The notes under the pieces were generated by a model. It was not told where the DNA came from and made no database searches. It was given only the letters and a program-made list of their open reading frames with translations. From the NCBI RefSeq assembly GCF_004006295.1, contig NZ_CP026095.1, forward strand, positions 1,474,001-1,538,000: a stretch of 64,000 bases of DNA, in the 5' to 3' direction. The first letter of the stretch is position 1. Every line of letters starts with the position of its first letter. This DNA is from Peribacillus asahii (GTDB lineage Bacteria > Bacillota > Bacilli > Bacillales > DSM-1321). This document shows positions 56,404-64,000 of this stretch, in pieces. Position numbers and translations under genes: made by a program.

Positions 56404-57494
56404 CAGAGATTACAAAGTCAACAAGAGTGAAAGAAGATACGAAGCCAGAAAAGCCATCGATTTATTCGTTAGAAATTCAGCAGCTGAAAGAATGGGCTGT
56501 TGAGAACGGTGATAAAGCTTTTCGTGGTGAACAAATTTATGATTGGTTATACAAAAAGCGTGTAAAAGGGTTTGCTGAAATGACAAACCTATCAAAACAG
56601 CTGCGTGATAAATTAGAAGAACAGTTTACATTTACAACGCTGAATACATTAATTCAACAAACATCTAGTGATGGGACGATGAAGTTTTTATTTGAGCTTC
56701 ATGATGGCTATTCGATTGAAACGGTACTAATGCGCCATGATTACGGAAATTCTATTTGTGTTACAACACAAGTGGGATGCCGAATCGGTTGTACGTTTTG
56801 CGCTTCTACACTTGGTGGGTTAAAGCGTAACTTAGAGGCGGGAGAAATTGTCGCTCAAGTTGTAAAAGTACAGCAAGCATTGGATGAAGTTGACGAGCGG
56901 GTGAGTTCCCTTGTCATTATGGGAATCGGGGAACCATTTGATAATTATGACAACATGATGTCCTTTTTACGAAACATTAATCATGAAAAAGGCTTGAATA
57001 TTGGAGCACGTCATATTACGGTTTCAACAAGCGGCATTATCCCAAAAATTTATCAATTTGCTGAAGAACCTCTACAAATTAATTTTGCTGTTTCGCTTCA
57101 TGCGCCAAATACGGAACTTCGCAGTAAATTAATGCCGATCAACCGTGCGTATAAACTGCCTGACTTAATTGAGGCTATTAAGTATTATACAGAAAAGACT
57201 GGGCGCCGTGTTAGCTTTGAATACGGTTTATTCGGTGGAGAAAACGATACAGTGGAGCATGCAGAAGAACTCGCTGCACTTATTAAAGGAATCAAGTGCC
57301 ATGTAAACTTAATTCCTGTTAATTACGTACCAGAACGCAACTATGTGAGAACACCTCGTGAACAAATTTTTGCATTTGAAAAGACGTTGAAGAAACGTGG
57401 TATTAATGTAACAATTCGAAGAGAGCAAGGTCATGACATTGATGCGGCTTGTGGTCAGCTTCGGGCCAAGGAGCGAAAAGAAGAGACGAGGTGA
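56400..57494 (+). CDS. rlmN: Dual-specificity 23S rRNA/tRNA adenine-C2 methyltransferase RlmN
   Basis: A 364-residue radical SAM enzyme that methylates A2503 of 23S rRNA and A37 of tRNAs. The radical SAM cluster motif [10 protein letters not shown] lies near 125. The second catalytic Cys is near the C terminus in [18 protein letters not shown] near 178 is family-typical. Length and order match B. subtilis. It lies 6 bases before prpC. Confidence 0.97.
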   Translation: MTEITKSTRVKEDTKPEKPSIYSLEIQQLKEWAVENGDKAFRGEQIYDWLYKKRVKGFAEMTNLSKQLRDKLEEQFTFTTLNTLIQQTSSDGTMKFLFELHDGYSIETVLMRHDYGNSICVTTQVGCRIGCTFCASTLGGLKRNLEAGEIVAQVVKVQQALDEVDERVSSLVIMGIGEPFDNYDNMMSFLRNINHEKGLNIGARHITVSTSGIIPKIYQFAEEPLQINFAVSLHAPNTELRSKLMPINRAYKLPDLIEAIKYYTEKTGRRVSFEYGLFGGENDTVEHAEELAALIKGIKCHVNLIPVNYVPERNYVRTPREQIFAFEKTLKKRGINVTIRREQGHDIDAACGQLRAKERKEETR

Positions 57495-57500
57495 CTCGAT

Positions 57501-58250
57501 ATGCGGACAATTTATAGAACAGATCGCGGTAAAGTACGTCAACACAATGAAGATAATGGTGGAGTTTTTATCAATTCCACAGGGATTCGCCTTGCCATCG
57601 TAGCCGATGGCATGGGCGGTCATCGTGCTGGGGATGTGGCAAGCACGATGACCGTTGATTTGTTAAAGAAAAGCTGGGATGAAGCAGGAGCTATCGAGAC
57701 AGCGAATGAAGCGGAAGAGTGGCTGAGAGAAAATATTACGAAGGTAAATGAAGTTCTTTTTCAACATGCTGCGGAGAATAACGAATGCCAAGGAATGGGA
57801 ACAACTATTGTTGCAGCTATCTGTACAGACAAATTTGCATCGGTTGCCAATATCGGTGATAGTCGCTGTTATTTGCATAATGAAAGCGGGTTTAAACAAG
57901 TAACAGAAGATCATTCTCTCGTCAATGAACTCGTTCGTACTGGTCAAATTACGAAGGAAGATGCCGAACACCACCCACGGAAAAATGTTTTATTGCGGGC
58001 ATTAGGTACGGAATTGAAAGTAGAAATGGATATTGTAACGGTCATGTTTGAAGAAGAAGATATTCTTCTGCTTTGTTCAGATGGTTTGTCTAATAAAGTA
58101 AGTGAACAAGAAATGTGCAATATTGTGAAAAATGAACATTCACTAGAAGAAAAAGCAACGGCCTTTATTGATTTAGCAAATCAGTATGGCGGCGAAGATA
58201 ATATTACCCTCGTACTCGTTCAATTTTATGATGAAAGTGTAGTGAGGTGA
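57501..58250 (+). CDS. prpC: PPM-type Ser/Thr protein phosphatase PrpC
   Basis: A 249-residue soluble metal-dependent phosphatase that reverses PrkC phosphorylation. PPM motifs are RQHNEDNGG near 14, VADGMGGHRAGDVAS near 34 and ANIGDSRCYL near 115. The terminal metal-site motif GGEDNITLVLV lies near 230. ATG 57501 follows GAGGTGA within the rlmN end. It is adjacent to and co-oriented with prkC. Confidence 0.97.
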   Translation: MRTIYRTDRGKVRQHNEDNGGVFINSTGIRLAIVADGMGGHRAGDVASTMTVDLLKKSWDEAGAIETANEAEEWLRENITKVNEVLFQHAAENNECQGMGTTIVAAICTDKFASVANIGDSRCYLHNESGFKQVTEDHSLVNELVRTGQITKEDAEHHPRKNVLLRALGTELKVEMDIVTVMFEEEDILLLCSDGLSNKVSEQEMCNIVKNEHSLEEKATAFIDLANQYGGEDNITLVLVQFYDESVVR

Positions 58251-58255
58251 GTCTG

Positions 58256-60262
58256 ATGCTGGTTGGTAAAAGAATTAATGACCGCTATAAGCTGCTAAAA
58301 ATGGTTGGCGGCGGCGGCATGGCAAATGTGTATTTGGCTCGGGACATGATTTTAGATCGCGATGTGGCGCTGAAAATCTTGCGCATGGATTTTAATAATG
58401 ATGAAGAGTTCATTAAGCGCTTTAATCGTGAAGCACAATCGGCAACGAGTCTTGCTCATTCTAATATTGTCAGCATCTATGATGTCGGTGAAGAAGGCGA
58501 TATCTATTATATCGTAATGGAATATGTCGAAGGAATGACATTGAAACAATACATACAAAAAAATTCTCCTATTCCTATTGAAACAGCTTTAGATATTATG
58601 AAGCAAATTACAGCTGCCATATCTCACGCGCATCATAACGGAATTATTCATCGTGATATTAAACCGCAAAACATTCTCATTGACCATGAAGGGACTGTTA
58701 AAATCACGGATTTCGGCATTGCGATGGCATTAAGTGCTACAAATATTACGCAAACAAATGCGGTGCTCGGTTCTGTTCATTACTTATCCCCTGAACAAGC
58801 ACGAGGGGGGATGGCCAATAAGAAATCGGACATTTATTCGCTTGGCATTGTGATGTTTGAGTTGTTGACAGGAAGATTGCCATTCTCAGGAGAATCCGCT
58901 GTCTCTATCGCGCTGAAACATTTACAGTCTGAAACGCCGTCACCGAAGCGATGGAATGCCGACATTCCGCAAAGTGTAGAAAATATTATTTTAAAGGCAA
59001 CAGCGAAAGACAGCTATTATCGTTATGAAAGTGTTGAAGCGATGGGGGAGGATATTCGTACAGCGCTTGATCCGGGCAGGGAGAATGAAGCTCCCTTTTT
59101 CATCCCGCAAGATGAAGAGGCTACAAAGGCGATTCCGATTATTACGAATGATTATCTAGACAGCATCGATGAGACAATTGTTAGAGGACCAGAGAAAAAT
59201 AAGCCTGTTTCTGACCCTGATGAACCGACCATTGCCAGCGATAAAGCAAACCACAATAAGCCTGCTAAACAGCCTGAACAAGAAAAAATAAAGCGGAAAA
59301 AGGGGCCGGTTATTTTAGTGGCATCTTTTTTAACGCTATTATTTTTGACAATCTTGATTATTGTAGTGTTCCCATCTTTGCTAGGAACAAAGGAAGTAGC
59401 GATTCCCGACTTGCAAGGAAAAGAGTTAGAGGATGCGATTACGGAATTGCAGCATATAGGTTTAGTACCAGGCAAAATTATTGAGTTAGAAGATGCAGAA
59501 ATTCCTGAAGATCATGTTATTAAAACGAATCCAAAGGAAGGTAAGAAAGTAAAAGAAGGCGCGAAAATTGACATTTATCAAAGTATCGGTCAAGAAACGA
59601 TCGTTCTTTCTAATTATGAAGGGGAAAACATAGAAGACATAGAAAAACAATTAGAAAAAATGGAATTTAAAGATATCGTCGTGACAGAGGAGTACCATGC
59701 TGATATTGCTTCTGGAACGATTATTTCACAAAATCCAGTGGCCAATACGGAAGTTTTACCTGAGGATACAGTTATTGAATTTACTGTTAGTAAAGGAAGC
59801 GAACAAATTTTACTGAAAGATTTAACAGGCTATAGTGAGGCAGGTCTAAAAGACTATGCGCAAGATAGCGGTTTGATAATAGAAGTGGAGAAGGAAGAAT
59901 ATCATCAGTCTGTGCCGGAAGGACAAGTTATTTCGCAGTCCCCTGCTGCTCATTCTTCGATTGATAAAGGAAGCACAGTCAAAGTTGTATTATCAAAAGG
60001 AAAAGAAGAAGTACCGCCAAAAACAGTTACAAAAGAAATTACGATTGAATATAAGCCTGATGTTATGGGGAAGGCCCAGTATGTTCAAATTTATGTTGAA
60101 GATTTAACACGAACAATGAATGAACCATTCGACTCGTTTTATATGACAGAGAATAAGAAACGAACAATTGATTTAACGGTTTCAATCGATAAACCTGCTA
60201 GGTATAAAGTTATGCGGGATGATCAAGTAATTATAGATGAAGAGGTACAGTATTCCGATTAA
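58256..60262 (+). CDS. prkC: Membrane Ser/Thr protein kinase PrkC with PASTA sensor
   Basis: A 668-residue kinase of the PknB type. The N-terminal kinase domain has the glycine loop GGGGMANVYLA near 19, catalytic HRDIKPQN with Asp134, the DFG motif and an activation loop with Thr residues in NITQTNAVLGS. A linker (about 270-350) has the TKAIPI-type motif. One membrane helix is at about 352-372, and three extracellular PASTA repeats follow before a C-terminal domain. In B. subtilis it senses muropeptides and promotes spore germination. ATG 58256 follows GAGGTGA. The GTG at 58247 is within that site. Confidence 0.96.
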   Translation: MLVGKRINDRYKLLKMVGGGGMANVYLARDMILDRDVALKILRMDFNNDEEFIKRFNREAQSATSLAHSNIVSIYDVGEEGDIYYIVMEYVEGMTLKQYIQKNSPIPIETALDIMKQITAAISHAHHNGIIHRDIKPQNILIDHEGTVKITDFGIAMALSATNITQTNAVLGSVHYLSPEQARGGMANKKSDIYSLGIVMFELLTGRLPFSGESAVSIALKHLQSETPSPKRWNADIPQSVENIILKATAKDSYYRYESVEAMGEDIRTALDPGRENEAPFFIPQDEEATKAIPIITNDYLDSIDETIVRGPEKNKPVSDPDEPTIASDKANHNKPAKQPEQEKIKRKKGPVILVASFLTLLFLTILIIVVFPSLLGTKEVAIPDLQGKELEDAITELQHIGLVPGKIIELEDAEIPEDHVIKTNPKEGKKVKEGAKIDIYQSIGQETIVLSNYEGENIEDIEKQLEKMEFKDIVVTEEYHADIASGTIISQNPVANTEVLPEDTVIEFTVSKGSEQILLKDLTGYSEAGLKDYAQDSGLIIEVEKEEYHQSVPEGQVISQSPAAHSSIDKGSTVKVVLSKGKEEVPPKTVTKEITIEYKPDVMGKAQYVQIYVEDLTRTMNEPFDSFYMTENKKRTIDLTVSIDKPARYKVMRDDQVIIDEEVQYSD

Positions 60263-60288
60263 GAAAGTTTAGCAGAAGGAGTGGAGCT

Positions 60289-61170
60289 ATGCCCGAAGGA
60301 AAAATTATTAAAGCACTTAGCGGGTTTTATTATGTATTAGATGGTGAAGAAGTGATTCAATGTCGCGGCAGAGGCGTATTTCGCAAAAATAAAGTCACGC
60401 CCCTTGTCGGCGATTATGTCGTCTATCAAGCCGAAAATAAAACAGATGGCTACGTGTTAGAAGTAAAACCGCGAAAAAACGAATTGGTTCGCCCGCCGAT
60501 TGCGAATGTGGATCAAGCGATTCTCGTTTTTTCGGCAGTGGAACCAGATTTTAGTCCAGCGCTGTTAGATCGCTTCCTTGTATTGATTGAGGATAATGAA
60601 ATTGATCCGATTATTGTTGTGAGTAAAATTGACTTAGTTCCTCAAGAGAAGCGAGCTCAGTTGGATGAGTACGTAAGCAATTATAAAAAATTAGGGTATC
60701 CTGTGATGATTACGTCTTCTGTCACTGAAGTAGGAATCGAGGATCTCCTTCCATTTGTGGATGGAAAAACGAGTGTGTTTGCCGGGCAATCGGGTGTCGG
60801 TAAATCCTCAATATTAAATGCGATTAACCCTAAACTAGATTTAAAGACGAATGACATTTCATCTCACTTAGGTCGCGGCAAACATACAACTAGACATGTT
60901 GAGCTTATTCATATTGGCTCGGGTCTTGTTGCGGATACACCAGGGTTTAGTTCGCTCGATTTTATCGAAATGGAAGCTGAACGGCTTACGTATTGTTTTC
61001 CTGAGTTTTATGAGTTAAGTGAGAATTGCAAATTCCGAGGTTGCTTGCATGATAAGGAGCCTCGCTGTGCTGTGAAAGCAGCGGTCGAAGCAGGAGAAGT
61101 TCCTGTTTACCGTTATGAACATTATAAACAATTTTTAGAAGAAATTAGAGAGAGAAAGCCGAGGTATTGA
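60289..61170 (+). CDS. rsgA: Ribosome small-subunit assembly GTPase RsgA (YloQ/CpgA)
   Basis: A 293-residue circularly permuted GTPase that tests late 30S assembly. The N-terminal OB fold covers 1-65. The G4 motif SKID (near 112) precedes the P-loop GQSGVGKSSIL near 166, the permuted order typical of the family. The DTPGF motif is near 221. The C-terminal zinc motif CKFRGCLHDKEPRC lies near 247. ATG 60289 follows AAGGAG. It is 26 bases after prkC and 3 before rpe. Confidence 0.97.
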   Translation: MPEGKIIKALSGFYYVLDGEEVIQCRGRGVFRKNKVTPLVGDYVVYQAENKTDGYVLEVKPRKNELVRPPIANVDQAILVFSAVEPDFSPALLDRFLVLIEDNEIDPIIVVSKIDLVPQEKRAQLDEYVSNYKKLGYPVMITSSVTEVGIEDLLPFVDGKTSVFAGQSGVGKSSILNAINPKLDLKTNDISSHLGRGKHTTRHVELIHIGSGLVADTPGFSSLDFIEMEAERLTYCFPEFYELSENCKFRGCLHDKEPRCAVKAAVEAGEVPVYRYEHYKQFLEEIRERKPRY

Positions 61171-61173
61171 ACG

Positions 61174-61824
61174 ATGGTTAAAATTGCTCCATCTATATTG
61201 TCAGCTAATTTTGCAAAATTAGGAGAAGAGGTTTTAGACGTAGAACGCGGTGGTGCGGATTATATTCATGTCGATGTTATGGACGGACATTTTGTTCCTA
61301 ATATTACAATTGGTCCGTTGATTGTAGAGGCAATTCGACCAGTTACGAAGCTTCCGCTTGATGTGCATTTAATGATTGAAAATCCTGATCAGTATATTGA
61401 AGCATTTGCGAAAGCAGGTGCAGATTATATTACTGTTCACGTCGAAGCATGCCCGCATTTACATCGTACAATTCAATTAATTAAGTCTTTCGGTGTGAAA
61501 GCAGGCGTTGTGTTGAACCCGGCGACACCTGTTGTTCAGATTCAACATATTATTGAAGATGTAGACATGGTGCTGTTAATGACAGTAAATCCAGGCTTTG
61601 GGGGACAGAAGTTCATTCATTCTGTGTTACCAAAAATCGCTGAAGTAAAGGCATTAGCTGATCAATTCAATCCAGATTTGGAGATTGAAATTGATGGTGG
61701 TGTAAATGAAGAAACGGCCAAACTATGCATAGAACAAGGTGCTAATGTATTAGTGGCAGGCTCTGCTATTTATAACCAAGAAGACCGAGCTGAGGCAATC
61801 AGAAAAATTCGCGGTAATAATTAA
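61174..61824 (+). CDS. rpe: Ribulose-phosphate 3-epimerase
   Basis: A 216-residue TIM-barrel enzyme interconverting ribulose-5-P and xylulose-5-P. It starts with PSILSANFAKLGEEV. The metal and catalytic residues are in HVDVMDGHFVPNITIGP near 33, DVHLMI near 65, MTVNPGFGGQKFI near 138 and EIDGGVNEETA near 173. It is the last gene before a strong terminator. Confidence 0.97.
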   Translation: MVKIAPSILSANFAKLGEEVLDVERGGADYIHVDVMDGHFVPNITIGPLIVEAIRPVTKLPLDVHLMIENPDQYIEAFAKAGADYITVHVEACPHLHRTIQLIKSFGVKAGVVLNPATPVVQIQHIIEDVDMVLLMTVNPGFGGQKFIHSVLPKIAEVKALADQFNPDLEIEIDGGVNEETAKLCIEQGANVLVAGSAIYNQEDRAEAIRKIRGNN

Positions 61825-61835
61825 TTGTATGGAAG

Positions 61836-61868
61836 GAAGCCGACTCAATACTTGAGCGGCTTTTTTCT
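61836..61868 (+). terminator. Rho-independent terminator after rpe
   Basis: AAGCCG-A-CTCAA / TTGAG-CGGCTT with a 3-base loop, followed by a T run. Confidence 0.9.
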
Positions 61869-61889
61869 GTAGAGGTATGGAGGAGTTAT

Positions 61890-62543
61890 ATGAATATTTG
61901 TATTATGGCTGGAGGGCCAAGTCAGTATTGGCCCAACTTACAGATGTATAAACAAACAGCGAATCTGTGGGTCGGCGTTGATCGCGGAGTATTGGCGTTA
62001 TTAGAGCGGGGGATCACTCCTCATCTTTCAGTAGGAGATTTTGATTCGGTGACGAAAGACGAGCTTCAAATGATGCAAGCTCAATTGCTAGAAGTATCGC
62101 TGTTTCCTTCGGAGAAAGATGAAACGGATCTTGAGCTTGCGCTTAACTGGGCCATTCGTCAAAAACCAAAGAATATTTATATTTTTGGGGCGACGGGAGG
62201 GCGAATTGACCATTTTCTTGGAAATATTCAACTGCTTCAACAAGAGACTGTTTTACAATGTTTAGATGAAACGGACATATACATCATTGATGAGAAAAAC
62301 AGTGTTACTATAAAAAAGCCTGGGACATACGATATTCAATACGATTCAAAGAAGAAATATTTTTCTCTTTTGTCTGTGACGAAGGAAGTAACAGGTATTA
62401 CGCTAACAGGATTTAAATATCCGCTACATCAAGCACGATTAACGAGAGGGTCCACGCTTTGTATTAGCAATGAACTAATTTCTGAATATGGGAATGTTTC
62501 ATTTGAAAAAGGCATAATAATGATGGTAAGAAGCAATGATTAA
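61890..62543 (+). CDS. thiN: Thiamine pyrophosphokinase
   Basis: A 217-residue enzyme that converts thiamine to thiamine pyrophosphate. The catalytic N-terminal domain has GVDRGVLALLERGITPHLSVGDFDS near 30 and SEKDETDLELALNWA near 71. The GATGGRIDHFLGN motif lies near 100. The C-terminal beta domain binds thiamine. ATG 61890 follows GTATGGAGG. It lies in the place of B. subtilis yloS. Confidence 0.95.
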   Translation: MNICIMAGGPSQYWPNLQMYKQTANLWVGVDRGVLALLERGITPHLSVGDFDSVTKDELQMMQAQLLEVSLFPSEKDETDLELALNWAIRQKPKNIYIFGATGGRIDHFLGNIQLLQQETVLQCLDETDIYIIDEKNSVTIKKPGTYDIQYDSKKKYFSLLSVTKEVTGITLTGFKYPLHQARLTRGSTLCISNELISEYGNVSFEKGIIMMVRSND

Positions 62544-62658
62544 AATTTATGCTGAAGACAGATTCAGAATTCACCTTCTGTGCATAATCTGTTAAAAAGC
62601 TTATCTCGTGATAGAACATTCCACGAAATAGGTGTGGAGATATAAGAGGAGGGGCATG

Positions 62659-62739
62659 ATGAAATTTTATACGATTAAATTGCCTAAGGTCCTTGGTGGT
62701 TTAGTGAAGGCGATGCTTGGAGCACTTAAAAAAGGATAA
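62659..62739 (+). CDS. spoVM: Small spore coat morphogenetic protein SpoVM
   Basis: A 26-codon peptide beginning MKFYTIKLPKVLGG and ending in LKKG. SpoVM is an amphipathic helix that senses the convex forespore membrane and anchors SpoIVA and the coat. Pro9, known to matter for insertion depth, is conserved. AGGAGGGG at 62647-62654 lies upstream. Tandem ATG codons occur at 62656 and 62659. The second gives better spacing and the family's 26-residue length. It sits between thiN and rpmB as in B. subtilis and is too short for routine frame finders. Confidence 0.95.
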   Translation: MKFYTIKLPKVLGGLVKAMLGALKKG

Positions 62740-62754
62740 ACAACAAATAAATGA

Positions 62755-62786
62755 TAACACCCAGTCAATTGGGTGTTGTTTTTTAT
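62755..62786 (+). terminator. Rho-independent terminator after spoVM
   Basis: AACACCCA / TGGGTGTTG around a 6-base loop, followed by TTTTTTAT. Confidence 0.9.
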
Positions 62787-62820
62787 ATAACGAGCTGATC
62801 AAGCCGGTTTCGCTTTTCAA

Positions 62821-62850
62821 AATAAAAAGGCACCCTGGGGAGGATGCCGT
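62821..62850 (-). terminator. Rho-independent terminator of rpmB
   Basis: On the minus strand, GGCATCCT / AGGGTGCC pairs with one wobble-type position and runs into TTTTTATT. It lies immediately beyond the rpmB stop. Confidence 0.85.
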
Positions 62851-62855
62851 TAACA

Positions 62856-63044
62856 TTATACGCGTTCTACTTTGCCTGATTTAAGAGCTCTTGCAGAAAC
62901 GTATACACGTTTAGGTTTACCGTCAACTAAAATACGTACTTTTTGAAGGTTAGCGCCCCATGTACGCTTGTTTGCGTTCATTGCGTGAGAGCGTTTGTTA
63001 CCAGAACGAGTTTTTCTTCCAGTGATTACACATTGACGTGCCAT
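62856..63044 (-). CDS. rpmB: 50S ribosomal protein L28
   Basis: A 62-residue ribosomal protein on the minus strand. It starts [23 protein letters not shown] and ends with [16 protein letters not shown]. Only one cysteine is present, so this is the zinc-independent (C-minus) form. It is read from ATG 63044 behind TTAGGAGGG. It lies divergently from yloU, as in B. subtilis. Confidence 0.98.
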   Translation of the reverse strand: MARQCVITGRKTRSGNKRSHAMNANKRTWGANLQKVRILVDGKPKRVYVSARALKSGKVERV

Positions 63045-63173
63045 GTTTAATTCCCTCCTAACTACTCTTGCTTAAGTTCAAAACTATCTTAAGTCTTTTG
63101 AAATACCTTAATAATTTATCATACATGCCGTGAGAATGCAATACTGTAGTTTATTACTTTCAAGAAAAATACC

Positions 63174-63205
63174 TTGACATATAGTTGAGAAGAATCATTT
63201 ATAAT
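63174..63205 (+). promoter_or_regulatory. Sigma-A-like promoter for yloU-yloV
   Basis: A perfect TTGACA (63174-63179) and a perfect TATAAT (63200-63205) lie 20 bases apart. A looser ATTTAT at 17 bases may be the real -10. It sits in the divergent rpmB-yloU gap. Confidence 0.6.
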
Positions 63206-63292
63206 AAAATAGGATGGCTATGACTTTTAAAACAAGGGCTATTATAGTAGAATGTTAAATAGTTAATGCGATTTTTTGGGAGGGTAAAGAAA

Positions 63293-63655
63293 ATGTCTAT
63301 CGAATTACAAACGAAATATGGACAAATTGATATCTCTATGGATGTAATTGCTACTGTAGCTGGCGGAGCGGCTGTTGATTGCTACGGAATTGTCGGGATG
63401 GCTTCCAAAAAACAATTTAAAGACGGTATTGCTGAAATTTTACGAAGAGAGAATTTCGCTAAAGGCGTTATCGTTCGTCAAGAAAACGAAGAAGTTCACA
63501 TTGATATGTTTATTATTGTTAGTTATGGAACGAAAATTTCAGAAATTGCTCATAATGTGCAATCGAAGGTGAAATATACTCTGGATCAAACAGTTGGACT
63601 TGCTGTTGATTCTGTTAATATTTTTGTGCAAGGAGTTCGTGTAACGAACGCTTAA
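63293..63655 (+). CDS. yloU: Asp23/Gls24-family protein YloU
   Basis: A 120-residue Asp23/Gls24-family protein ([36 protein letters not shown], with [10 protein letters not shown] at the end). Members are associated with alkaline or envelope stress and membrane lipid context, and yloU is nearly always next to the fakA-like yloV. ATG 63293 follows GGGAGGG. An in-frame ATG 27 bases upstream lies before that site. Its molecular role is not established. Confidence 0.93.
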   Translation: MSIELQTKYGQIDISMDVIATVAGGAAVDCYGIVGMASKKQFKDGIAEILRRENFAKGVIVRQENEEVHIDMFIIVSYGTKISEIAHNVQSKVKYTLDQTVGLAVDSVNIFVQGVRVTNA

Positions 63656-63672
63656 GTATAGGAGGAAATTTT

Positions 63673-64000
63673 GTGTCAATTACGAGTTTAGACGGAAAAC
63701 GTTTTGCAGAAATGATCATTCAAGGGGCTAATCAGCTGGCAGCTCATGCTCAAATGGTCGATGCATTAAACGTTTTCCCTGTTCCAGATGGAGATACAGG
63801 AACGAATATGAATTTATCTATGACTTCTGGAGCGAAGGAAGTACAGAACAATGTGCAAGAGCATATTGGTAAAGTAGGAGCTGCGTTATCGAAAGGCTTG
63901 CTGATGGGAGCGCGTGGGAACTCCGGTGTTATTTTATCACAGTTATTCCGCGGCTTCTCAAAAGCGATTGAACATAAAGCAGCGATTACGAGCGAAGAAT
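63673..64000 (+). CDS. fakA: Fatty acid kinase subunit A / DAK-phosphatase-domain protein YloV, 5' end (partial)
   Basis: The first 109 codons of a DhaL/DegV-partner kinase, cut by the window end. It starts at GTG 63673 behind AGGAGGAAA. The N-terminal DhaL (nucleotide-binding) domain is clear from [20 protein letters not shown] near 36 and [17 protein letters not shown] near 76. FakA phosphorylates FakB-bound fatty acids. In B. subtilis this gene is yloV. It follows yloU by 17 bases and is probably co-transcribed with it. Confidence 0.93.
   Translation, partial: MSITSLDGKRFAEMIIQGANQLAAHAQMVDALNVFPVPDGDTGTNMNLSMTSGAKEVQNNVQEHIGKVGAALSKGLLMGARGNSGVILSQLFRGFSKAIEHKAAITSEE

Overview
This window is a chromosomal housekeeping segment of an endospore-forming, low-GC Gram-positive rod of the family Bacillaceae. 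The basis is gene content and order close to the Bacillus subtilis ftsL-to-yloV interval, together with spoVD, spoVE, spoIIGA, sigE, sigG and spoVM, frequent TTG/GTG starts behind strong AGGAGG-type ribosome sites, and T-box and PyrR RNA control. Species cannot be assigned from the sequence alone. I see no rRNA, tRNA, CRISPR array, prophage, insertion sequence or transposase.

Layout. 1-15.2 kb is the division and cell-wall (dcw) cluster: ftsL (3' end only), pbpB, spoVD, murE, mraY, murD, spoVE, murB, divIB, ftsA, ftsZ. The expected murG is missing between spoVE and murB, and the small genes usually found between divIB and ftsA are also missing. 15.2-18.4 kb is the sporulation sigma block spoIIGA-sigE-sigG. 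It has a recognisable Spo0A-type promoter (22-bp spacer) before spoIIGA and a sigma-F-type promoter before sigG. 18.6-22.7 kb holds ylmC, ylmD, ylmE, sepF, ylmG, ylmH and divIVA (septum and pole proteins). 22.7-28.2 kb holds a T-box-controlled ileS, a DUF975 membrane protein, lspA and an rluD-type pseudouridine synthase. 28.2-40.2 kb is the complete pyrimidine operon pyrR-pyrP-pyrB-pyrC-pyrAA-pyrAB-pyrK-pyrD-pyrF-pyrE, with three PyrR-binding attenuators. 40.2-42.6 kb carries a Ppx/GppA-family protein and a lone ABC ATPase where B. subtilis has its cysH operon. 42.7-44.4 kb is rqcH on the minus strand. 44.6-61.8 kb runs through yloB (Ca2+ ATPase), yloC, remA, gmk, rpoZ, coaBC, priA, def, fmt, rsmB, rlmN, prpC, prkC, rsgA and rpe. 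61.9-64 kb has thiN, the 26-codon spoVM gene, rpmB (minus strand), yloU and the 5' end of fakA/yloV.

How the genes work together. The first third builds and positions the septum and makes lipid II precursors. Within it lie the sporulation-specific wall enzymes and the sigma cascade that runs after asymmetric division. The middle is nucleotide supply under uridine-nucleotide feedback. The last third is translation maturation (formyl-Met handling, rRNA methylation, ribosome assembly and rescue) with the PrkC/PrpC kinase-phosphatase pair that senses muropeptides.

The region is syntenic and mostly ordinary, and I do not see an undescribed multi-gene system. The points most worth a second look are the missing murG, two families of non-coding dispersed repeats (18.4/26.6 kb, and 53.4-53.6 kb), a possible structured RNA between rpoZ and coaBC, and the accessory genes DUF975 and ppx-ylmA sitting at positions where synteny breaks. 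Several start codons were moved from the longest open frame to the codon supported by the ribosome site and family length, and each such case is explained in its entry.
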